DNA from: Desulfurococcales archaeon | Lineage (GTDB): Archaea > Thermoproteota > Thermoprotei_A > Sulfolobales > Desulfurococcaceae | Direction: 5' to 3' | Length of the DNA stretch: 5,454 bases | Assembly (NCBI GenBank): GCA_027083045.1 | Contig: JALWQP010000077.1 | Span: forward strand, 1-5,454 | Shown: positions 1 through 4,505 of the stretch, piece by piece | Numbering within the stretch: position 1 is the first letter of the stretch | Layout of the letters: every line of letters begins with the position of its first letter | The notes under the pieces: model-generated | The model's input: the letters and a program-made list of their open reading frames with translations, nothing else | Told to the model about the DNA's origin: nothing | The model's database searches: none | Made by a program: the position numbers and the translations under genes

Positions 1-340
1 GCGCTTGATATATGTTATAGTTGTATCTTTCCTTAACTATGTTGTAGTAATCACCGCCTCCTAAGTAGTTGATTACATGTGATAGAAGAAGTAGTCCCCG
101 AATATATCCAGACTGCTCTACTACGAGGCTTCTGTAGCCCTTAGACATTTTCTCGACTGCTTCAAGGATCGGTGATTGCGGAGATATCGTCTCTACTGGT
201 CTCTTGGCTAATATTTCCATTTCCTCGGTGGTCTTGTATATTCGGTCTTCAAAGTTTGGTTTTCCATCGCTTCGAAGCCATCTGTATCTCTCAGGTCTAC
301 GGGGTACCCCCCTTGATGGCCTTAATCCTCTCCTAGACAA
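1..340 (-). CDS. CBS-domain protein with Arg-rich N-terminal tail (partial; 3' end outside window)
   Basis: This reading frame is open from a TTG at 338-340 to the window edge and gives the first 113 residues. The TTG has a strong Shine-Dalgarno, GAGGTGA at 345-351, 4 nt away. Residues 1-23 are rich in Arg and Pro (MSRRGLRPSR, then PRRPERYRWLR), followed by a short acidic linker (about 30-42). Residues 44-95 look like a first CBS repeat: RPVETISPQSPILEAVEKM, then SLVVEQSGYIRGLLLLSHVINYLGGG. Residues 96-113 (DYYNIVKERYNYN) resemble the linker to the second CBS repeat in crenarchaeal CBS proteins. CBS pairs usually bind adenine nucleotides or SAM and regulate a partner. The usual G-x-x-T-x-x-D ribose-binding signature reads G-L-L-L-L-S-H here (G82 to H88), so this half-site looks degenerate. 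Regulatory role is inferred; the partner is unknown. Confidence 0.8.
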   Translation of the reverse strand, partial: MSRRGLRPSRGVPRRPERYRWLRSDGKPNFEDRIYKTTEEMEILAKRPVETISPQSPILEAVEKMSKGYRSLVVEQSGYIRGLLLLSHVINYLGGGDYYNIVKERYNYNIYQA

Positions 341-344
341 GTTC

Positions 345-351
345 TCACCTC
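345..351 (-). promoter_or_regulatory. Ribosome binding site of the partial CBS gene
   Basis: Read on the minus strand this is GAGGTGA, a strong match to the archaeal anti-Shine-Dalgarno, 4 nt before the TTG at 338-340. It decides the start, because an overlapping GTG in another frame stops after eight codons. Confidence 0.75.
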
Positions 352-373
352 TAAGTTAATACTTTGTCTATAG

Positions 374-392
374 AGGATTAACTAGTTATCCT
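374..392. repeat. Imperfect palindrome in the leader of the CBS gene
   Basis: The core TAACTAGTTA (379-388) is a perfect 10-bp palindrome, flanked by AGGA (374-377) and TCCT (389-392), with a one-base offset between the core and outer arms. It lies 34-52 bp upstream of the TTG start, inside the likely 5' leader. It could be an operator or an RNA hairpin. No known regulator site is recognised. Confidence 0.35.
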
Positions 393-429
393 AAGAACAA
401 ACAGTTACCAATAATTCAAGTCCTGCGAA

Positions 430-446
430 ACAATGCGTTACATTGT
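430..446. repeat. Inverted repeat ACAATG-N5-CATTGT next to a TATA-like box
   Basis: Two 6-bp arms (430-435 and 441-446) are separated by 5 bp and sit immediately downstream of the minus-strand TATA-like box at 447-460. This is where a repressor could block transcription start. It could also be a weak hairpin after the stop codon of the CBS gene at 464-892. The sequence alone does not decide. Confidence 0.35.
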
Positions 447-460
447 CAAAATATATAAAA
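447..460 (-). promoter_or_regulatory. TATA-like box for the partial CBS gene
   Basis: On the minus strand this reads TTTTATATATTTT, only a few bases after the stop codon of the upstream CBS gene. It fits an archaeal TATA box with a start site near 425-430, implying a leader of about 85-90 nt. The T-rich stretch could equally act in termination of the LSm-CBS operon, or serve both roles. Confidence 0.45.
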
Positions 461-463
461 CGA

Positions 464-892
464 TTATTTCTCTTCTTCTGATGATAGTTTCTTTTTGACA
501 ATATCGAGGAGATCACGTAGGAGCATTACCAGATCATTATCTGTTATAATACCAACTAATCTATTCCCCATCCGTACAGGTAAATGCGTCAGGTTGTTCC
601 TAAGCATGGTCTCTAATATCACTTCTATTTCATCATCGGCATTGACAGTTATCAATGGAGAAGACATTATCTTATCGACTGTTTCTCTCTCGTCATCTCT
701 CTTCTCGAAAAGTACCGCCCATATTATGTCTCTCTTCGTAACGATCCCGACGGGACTTCCCTGATCCGTTACAATGAGAGAACCTATTCCCTCATTTATG
801 ATGCGTTGAGCAGCCTCCTTAATCGTCGTGTTCTTGTCCACATATCTTAGCTCGGGAACCATTATGTCTTGGGCTTTTAACGTATAGGCCAA
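464..892 (-). CDS. Two-CBS-domain protein
   Basis: This 142-residue protein consists almost wholly of two CBS repeats and a short charged, lysine- and glutamate-rich tail (133-142). Repeat 1 spans about 8-60 (DIMV...GIGSLIVT...GIVTKRD) and repeat 2 about 72-125 (DKIMSSP...THLPV...GIITDND). Both repeats keep the T-x-x-D ribose-binding signature (T52/D55 and T117/D120), so both half-sites look able to bind adenine nucleotides; the ligand is not shown. A stand-alone CBS pair normally acts by binding a partner protein. The start is the TTG at 890-892: GGTG at 900-903 lies 7 nt upstream and overlaps the LSm stop codon, and later in-frame starts would cut into repeat 1. It begins 10 nt after the LSm gene, so the two are probably co-transcribed and perhaps translationally coupled. 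Confidence 0.9.
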   Translation of the reverse strand: MAYTLKAQDIMVPELRYVDKNTTIKEAAQRIINEGIGSLIVTDQGSPVGIVTKRDIIWAVLFEKRDDERETVDKIMSSPLITVNADDEIEVILETMLRNNLTHLPVRMGNRLVGIITDNDLVMLLRDLLDIVKKKLSSEEEK

Positions 893-902
893 AGCTTGAC
901 AC

Positions 903-1190
903 CTAGCCCAGAGCTATTTCGGGTGCTATCTGGCCATAGTTTATGCTTACAAATAATATGTGGCTACCACGTATCAGAACTTTTCCATAGCGGGCGACCT
1001 TATTGCCCTGATCATCGTACTCCTCACAATCGCTTAGTACAACATTCATAGTGTGGTCTACGAGCTCTAACGTGCCTATATATTCATAGCCGTCCTTCAG
1101 CTTGATTAGGACGGTCTGGTTCACAGCACTCCTAAGGTATTTGAGCGGCGTTGAGGGTCTAGTGGTTCTAGCGGCTACCATGGGGTTCAT
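903..1190 (-). CDS. Sm-like archaeal RNA-binding protein (LSm/SmAP)
   Basis: This protein of 95 residues (92 from the internal ATG) has a complete Sm fold signature. An N-terminal helix (about 14-23) is followed by Sm1 (about 25-55, with G39-T-L, then D45-H-T-M-N49 and V51-L-S-D54) and Sm2 (about 69-82, with L72-I-R-G75 and I78-L-F-V-S). Archaeal LSm proteins form six- or seven-membered rings that bind U-rich RNA through the DxxMN loop and the Arg-Gly of Sm2. N49 and R74 are kept, but the stacking position just before MN, usually His or aromatic, is T47. Two starts are possible. AGAGG directly abuts the ATG at 1188-1190, too close to serve it, but stands 9 nt before the in-frame ATG at 1179-1181, so translation may begin at the second and give MVAARTTRP. 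It is the first gene of a probable LSm-CBS operon. Confidence 0.93.
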   Translation of the reverse strand: MNPMVAARTTRPSTPLKYLRSAVNQTVLIKLKDGYEYIGTLELVDHTMNVVLSDCEEYDDQGNKVARYGKVLIRGSHILFVSINYGQIAPEIALG

Positions 1191-1238
1191 CCTCTTTAGT
1201 GGTTTTCCCGGTCTGCTTTACCATGATATAGTTAGGTG

Positions 1239-1247
1239 TATTTAAGA
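1239..1247 (-). promoter_or_regulatory. TATA box of the LSm-CBS operon
   Basis: The minus strand reads TTAAATA here, overlapping the TAA stop of the methyltransferase gene at 1242-1244. A start site about 26 bp downstream falls near 1216 and leaves a leader of about 26-35 nt containing AGAGG. The spacing fits a normal archaeal promoter. Confidence 0.5.
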
Positions 1248-1796
1248 ATTGTCTGATTGACTCCTAGCCTCACGGTAAACATATATGGCATCAATACGTT
1301 CTGCTACTGATTTAAATCTCTTATCTATCTGGTCTGGGGTTGCATCCCTGGCTTTTTTGAGGACAGTCACGACAGCTAATCCTTTCTCAGCAATGATCCT
1401 AAATGTTTCTTTTACTGCTTTCTCCTTATTACTGATATTATTCCAGACAGTTATCATGAAGATCTCGGTGAAAACCGTGTCTTGGAAAGGGGTTTGTTCA
1501 GCATCTGCTAATATGAAGACTATCCTAGGATCATCATAGTGTTTATCTCGTGCTCGTTGTATCATGCCTTCACTAATATCCATACACACGTATCTATTGT
1601 AGCGTATATTCTTTTCTTGGAGATAATCTATTAGGAGACCCGTCCCACATCCTATATCGGCCACCATATTGAGACTGCCTAGGCCAAGTACCTCGAATAT
1701 CGTGCTATACTTTTGATACTGTTCGTCCCGATAAAGCGTGTCGTAAGAGCGCGACGTTGTATTGTATAACTCATCGACGCCTAAGGAATCGGTCAA
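1242..1796 (-). CDS. Class I SAM-dependent methyltransferase, substrate unknown
   Basis: This protein of 184 residues has the class I Rossmann methyltransferase order. Motif I is VADIGCGTG (45-53), the acidic end of strand 2 is D73 in CMDIS, motif III is ADAEQTPF (98-104), and ITVWNN (115-120) plus EKGLAVVTVLKK (137-148) match strands 4 and 5. The N-terminus (YNTTSRSYDTLYRDEQYQKY) is typical of small archaeal enzymes whose SAM site is capped by a 'YDxLYxxEQxxKY' helix. No NPPY or Cys catalytic motif of DNA methyltransferases is present, so a DNA-modification role is not supported. The start is the TTG at 1794-1796, with GGAGATGA at 1803-1810; no other in-frame start occurs before motif I. It overlaps the end of nucS by 26 nt in another frame, so the two are very likely co-translated. 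Specificity cannot be told from sequence. Confidence 0.85.
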   Translation of the reverse strand: MTDSLGVDELYNTTSRSYDTLYRDEQYQKYSTIFEVLGLGSLNMVADIGCGTGLLIDYLQEKNIRYNRYVCMDISEGMIQRARDKHYDDPRIVFILADAEQTPFQDTVFTEIFMITVWNNISNKEKAVKETFRIIAEKGLAVVTVLKKARDATPDQIDKRFKSVAERIDAIYVYREARSQSDNS

Positions 1797-2556
1797 GTGT
1801 GCTCATCTCCTTCTCGTGGCTCTTTCTCTTCATCCGCCATAGCTTTTGTATATTGATCTCTTTCCACTCTATACCCATCTTTTCAGCAACATCTATTGCT
1901 GACTTATAGAAGGTCGGTGCAACGAGTATGCCTCTCGGCCTGATACCATATTTTTTCTCGTATTGAACAATATAACTGTAGAGTTGTCTTACCGCCTCCT
2001 TGGAGGCGGGCACTCTTTTCAGCTCTATGACTACGGGGTTTCCATCAACATCGTATCCGAATAGATCAATATAGCCTATATCTATGGGTTTCTCCTTCTC
2101 CACTATTCGGAGACCTTTCTCAAGTATTTCTGGATTATCGTATATTATGTCCCTGATCTCGGCTTCACTGAGGTACATCACGAACTCTCCATTATCATTA
2201 AGGCGCCCCTTTATCACTGCTTCTACGTTCGTGAAATATATTCTCAGTATTTCGCGTGGCCTAGATCTAATGGCGGTTATCAATAGTTTACCATCGTGCA
2301 GAAGCCTAACTTCAATACTTGAGGTTGAAGGCTGCCAATTAACCGGAGAATAACCCTCAGGTCTATGTAGGAGAACCGCTCCATCTTGCTTCACTATTAA
2401 CATACGTTCACCGCTGGTCAGCCTAGACGAGCCCCTGCCCTCGTATTCTACGTAGCATTCTCCAAAGACCACCAGATAGTCCTTACTGTTCAAGGCTTCC
2501 CTGATACATGCTAATGCTTTTTCAAGGCTCGGTTTCTCTATAACCTCTAGCCTCAA
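1771..2556 (-). CDS. nucS: Endonuclease NucS (EndoMS), mismatch-specific
   Basis: NucS/EndoMS cuts both strands around certain mismatches in archaea and some actinobacteria that lack MutS/MutL. Numbering from the outermost TTG (2572-2574, 267 residues), the N-terminal DNA-binding and dimerisation domain covers about 15-125, with the conserved GYSPVNWQP segment at 74-82. The RecB-like nuclease domain follows: acidic helix SEAEIRD (136-142), D170 in GYIDLFG, E184-L-K186 and QLYSY (Q197, Y201), i.e. the D / ExK / QxxxY signature, all intact. The C-terminus (STLDRFLRRR) resembles a weak PCNA-interacting motif. I place the start at the second in-frame TTG (2554-2556, 261 residues), which has GGTG at 2564-2567 exactly 7 nt upstream, the spacing also seen for two other genes here. 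The outer TTG lacks a good ribosome site. It heads a transcript with the methyltransferase and is divergent from the UPF0282 gene. Confidence 0.92.
   Translation of the reverse strand: MRLEVIEKPSLEKALACIREALNSKDYLVVFGECYVEYEGRGSSRLTSGERMLIVKQDGAVLLHRPEGYSPVNWQPSTSSIEVRLLHDGKLLITAIRSRPREILRIYFTNVEAVIKGRLNDNGEFVMYLSEAEIRDIIYDNPEILEKGLRIVEKEKPIDIGYIDLFGYDVDGNPVVIELKRVPASKEAVRQLYSYIVQYEKKYGIRPRGILVAPTFYKSAIDVAEKMGIEWKEINIQKLWRMKRKSHEKEMSTLDRFLRRR
1803..1810 (-). promoter_or_regulatory. Ribosome binding site of the methyltransferase, inside nucS
   Basis: GGAGATGA on the minus strand, 6 nt before the TTG at 1794-1796. It lies within the codons for the NucS C-terminal tail (K-E-M), so the downstream gene depends on ribosomes reaching or re-initiating at the end of nucS. 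Confidence 0.55.
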
Positions 2557-2574
2557 GCCGCTACACCATCGCAA

Positions 2575-2644
2575 CCGCTTAGAACTAAGTAAATAAGCAT
2601 AGAAATAATTCTTTCACTATGAAGAGCCCCGGGGAAGGATATGG
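2575..2644. promoter_or_regulatory. Divergent promoter region of nucS and the UPF0282 gene
   Basis: This 70-bp gap is A/T-rich at 2581-2613. On the plus strand TAAATAA (2590-2596) could be the TATA box of the UPF0282 gene, with a start near 2619. On the minus strand AATTATTT (about 2603-2610) could serve nucS, with a start near 2580. A perfect CCCCGGGG palindrome (2627-2634) sits against the plus-strand ribosome site. The box assignments are by spacing only. Confidence 0.4.
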
Positions 2645-3535
2645 TTGCGGGCCAAGATAAAGCTAATCGGCTTCGATAGCATGGGTACCAGGGGAATGGC
2701 GACAGTAATTGATACCGGGTCACATAAGATCTTCATCGATCCAGGTGTTAGTTTCGCCCCTAGAAGATATGGGTTGCCCCCACATCCTATAGAGCTTGAG
2801 AGATTGGAGAAGCACCTGGGGATCATACATGATGAAATGTCCGATGCAGACATTGTTATCATAAGCCATTACCATAGAGACCACTATCTATACCGTGAAG
2901 GAGAACAGGAGTTTTATCGTGGAAAGACACTCTACATAAAACACCCAGAGCAAATGATCAATCACAGCCAAAGGGTTAGAGCCTATATATTGTTGAAGAA
3001 AATGGGAGTGCAGGATACAGCCCGAAAAATAATCTATTCCGATGGAAACTCATATGTCTTAGACGATGGTATTAGACTTGTATTCTCACCGCCAATGCCT
3101 CATGGACCCGACGATACCAGGCTGGGGTGGGTAATAATGGCCCTCATAGACATAAACGGGTACAGAATACTTCACGCCAGCGATGTACAGGGCCCAATAA
3201 GTGAGGCGCCTCTCAAATGGATTCTAGAGAAAAGACCCGATATACTGATCATTAGCGGTCCCCCGACTTATTTCGAGGGGAAGAAGATGAAGAGGGAAGA
3301 CGTAGAGAAGGGCTTATACAATCTAATGAGAATAGCTGGTAATGCTGAAGGACCAAGGACCATCATTGTAGATCATCACTTACTGAGAGACCTAGATTAT
3401 AAAGATAGGATCATAGACATCATAGAAATTGCCGCCTTTCGTAATGCAGAAGTATTAACAGCCGCCGAGTACATGGGGCAACCAGTAGAGCAGCTTGAAG
3501 CCCGGAGAAAAGAGCTTTGGAGGGGCAATAGATGA
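2645..3535 (+). CDS. UPF0282-family metallo-beta-lactamase-fold hydrolase
   Basis: This 296-residue protein is close to full length for the archaeal UPF0282 family, a metallo-beta-lactamase-fold group with no established substrate. The N-terminus has the family hallmark: F10-DSMGTRGMAT, then IFIDPGVSFAPRRYGLPPHP (29-48). The metal motif is SHYHRDH (H75, H77, D79, H80); further likely ligands are H153 in MPHGPDD, D180 in HASDVQGP and H244/H245 in VDHHLLRD. All look intact, so an active dinuclear enzyme is expected; nuclease or small-molecule hydrolase cannot be distinguished. No signal peptide or membrane segment is seen. The start is the TTG at 2645-2647, preceded by GGGGAAGG (2631-2638); the ATG at 2641 is out of frame. 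Its TGA overlaps the ATG of the next gene (ATGA), so the two form a tight operon. Confidence 0.9.
   Translation: MRAKIKLIGFDSMGTRGMATVIDTGSHKIFIDPGVSFAPRRYGLPPHPIELERLEKHLGIIHDEMSDADIVIISHYHRDHYLYREGEQEFYRGKTLYIKHPEQMINHSQRVRAYILLKKMGVQDTARKIIYSDGNSYVLDDGIRLVFSPPMPHGPDDTRLGWVIMALIDINGYRILHASDVQGPISEAPLKWILEKRPDILIISGPPTYFEGKKMKREDVEKGLYNLMRIAGNAEGPRTIIVDHHLLRDLDYKDRIIDIIEIAAFRNAEVLTAAEYMGQPVEQLEARRKELWRGNR
3519..3525 (+). promoter_or_regulatory. Ribosome binding site of the Sfm1-like gene
   Basis: GGAGGGG, 6 nt before the ATG at 3532-3534 and inside the last codons of the UPF0282 gene. It supports the ATGA start-stop overlap and efficient coupled translation. Confidence 0.65.
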
Positions 3536-4149
3536 AGCCCACCATAGTGATTGAGCATCTTGAGCCTGAGATGAGTTTATGGATACTTCTTGAGTACAGG
3601 CATGCAGGCCTAATAGTCGGAGACAGGGACATGCTTTGGTTTACGAATATACCAGCAAGGTACAAGAAGATATTATACAAGTATGGCCGAGTGTATGAGA
3701 AGAGTATATTAGAGCTCGTGCCACAAGAGAAGATCGTAATCCTTGATCCCCAGGCCAAAAAACCATTGACTTATGATGATCTCCTTGGCAAATATGTAGT
3801 AGTAGGTGGAATACTCGGCGATTATCCACCACGTGGTAGGACTAAGGAACTGCTAAGCTCTAGAGCGCCTAGAGCCGAAAAGAGGAATATCGGGGATGGA
3901 CAATACAGTATTGATGGAGCTGTTTATTATGTGATGTACTTATGGAAACATAATTCTATGAACGGATTCAAATATGTTGATGGAGTGAAGATAAGTACTA
4001 GTGAGGGACACATCTTCTTACCATTCCGATATCCTATCCAAGACAACAAGCCGATATTGGCTCCAGGACTAAAGGAGTATCTTCTATCTAAGCGGATACC
4101 GGATCGTATTTTGAAGGAAATATTATCCAATGAGATCATAGAGGATTAA
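3532..4149 (+). CDS. SPOUT-class methyltransferase, Sfm1/DUF431 family
   Basis: This protein of 205 residues matches the DUF431 (PF04252) family. The yeast member, Sfm1, is a SPOUT-fold protein arginine methyltransferase that modifies ribosomal protein uS3 (Rps3). From memory of the yeast protein, shared segments in the same order are: IEHLEPE...WILLEY (7-22), LDPQA (71-75), GGILGDYPPRGRTKEL (92-107), RNIGDGQYSIDGAV (118-131), LPFRYP (163-168) and NKPILAPGL (172-180). The GGILGDxPPRxRT loop and the region after it form the SAM-binding trefoil knot in this family. Length is like the yeast protein. The archaeal substrate is unknown: uS3 is a reasonable guess, but an RNA target was the older prediction. 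The start is the ATG at 3532, with GGAGGGG 6 nt upstream, overlapping the stop of the UPF0282 gene. The last 27 bp overlap the convergent membrane-protein gene. Confidence 0.88.
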   Translation: MKPTIVIEHLEPEMSLWILLEYRHAGLIVGDRDMLWFTNIPARYKKILYKYGRVYEKSILELVPQEKIVILDPQAKKPLTYDDLLGKYVVVGGILGDYPPRGRTKELLSSRAPRAEKRNIGDGQYSIDGAVYYVMYLWKHNSMNGFKYVDGVKISTSEGHIFLPFRYPIQDNKPILAPGLKEYLLSKRIPDRILKEILSNEIIED

Positions 4150-4422
4150 AAGAACAAATAACCACGTACAGTAATAAGTAACAATCCCCCTGAAAAATCC
4201 GTGAAACCAGTCATTGATACCAAGTTTTCTAACTACAAATAAGATTGTGCCTATATATACGACCACCGATAATATCCATATAATACTTGATAACAGCGGA
4301 TTACCCCACAAACCGATCCTATACAACATATAGGCTATGATCCCGTAAAACAAACCCATTAATCCCCTGATCTTAACGATCTCATCATCTATTCTATTGT
4401 AGCTAAACAAGGCTGTCAGCAC
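4123..4422 (-). CDS. Small three-helix membrane protein, possibly EMC6-like
   Basis: This protein of 99 residues has a charged N-terminus (about 8-19) and three hydrophobic segments: about 20-38 (LMGLFYGIIAYMLYRIGL), 43-65 (LLSSIIWILSVVVYIGTILFVV) and 76-97 (FFRGIVTYYCTWLFVLLILY). A polar hinge RKLGINDWFHG separates segments 2 and 3. The order, the spacing and the segment-3 pattern G-x-x-T-Y-x-x-x-W-x-F-x-x-x-x-x-Y recall eukaryotic EMC6 (Rab5IP family), a core subunit of the ER membrane insertase with known archaeal relatives. This is a by-eye resemblance and the name is tentative. The start is taken as GTG at 4420-4422; TTTTATCTA on the minus strand about 30 bp upstream would give an almost leaderless transcript. 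A TTG four codons further in is the alternative. It converges on the Sfm1-like gene (27-bp overlap) and diverges from the NFACT gene. Confidence 0.7.
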   Translation of the reverse strand: MLTALFSYNRIDDEIVKIRGLMGLFYGIIAYMLYRIGLWGNPLLSSIIWILSVVVYIGTILFVVRKLGINDWFHGFFRGIVTYYCTWLFVLLILYDLIG

Positions 4423-4505
4423 CCAGGGGTTTCTAGGATAATACAGTTAGATAAAACATATCTATATTTAATATGGTGTTGCATCCGGATAGTGGGTGTG
4501 AGTTA
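4423..4505. promoter_or_regulatory. Divergent promoter region of the membrane protein and NFACT genes
   Basis: On the minus strand TTTTATCTA (4449-4457) is a TATA-like box about 30 bp before the GTG of the membrane protein. On the plus strand TATATTTAATA (about 4463-4473) is a TATA-like box with an expected start near 4493-4496, very close to the NFACT ribosome site at 4495. That leader would be only about 10-15 nt. The two boxes are almost adjacent, so the two promoters may compete. Confidence 0.45.
4495..4498 (+). promoter_or_regulatory. Ribosome binding site of the NFACT gene
   Basis: GGTG (in GGGTGTGAG) 7 nt before the TTG at 4506-4508, the same GGTG-N7-TTG layout as the CBS gene at 892 and the preferred nucS start. 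The alternative ATG at 4521 has no such site. Confidence 0.5.

Noticed and set aside
301..310. GGGGTACCCC palindrome
   Set aside because: It lies in the coding region of the CBS protein and is explained by Gly/Val/Pro codons; no regulatory context.
495..764. Open frame on the plus strand antisense to the CBS gene
   Set aside because: Low-complexity Ser/Arg/Ile-rich translation, no ribosome site and complete overlap with a clear CBS-domain gene; a shadow frame.
2084..2353. Open frame antisense to nucS
   Set aside because: Ser-rich translation without recognisable features, fully covered by the well-supported nucS frame.
1242..2574. NucS plus methyltransferase as a restriction-modification system
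   Set aside because: The nuclease has the full NucS/EndoMS mismatch-endonuclease layout, and the methyltransferase lacks the NPPY/DPPY or Pro-Cys motifs of DNA methyltransferases; its short form resembles small-molecule, RNA or protein enzymes.
3766..3776. ATGATGA box resembling a C box of a C/D sRNA
   Set aside because: It lies inside the Sfm1-like coding region and no D or D' box (CTGA) occurs at a suitable distance; a similar ATGATGA near 2827 also lacks partners.
3420..3832. Minus-strand open frames opposite the UPF0282 and Sfm1-like genes
   Set aside because: Both overlap strongly supported genes, and their translations show no family motif or good start.
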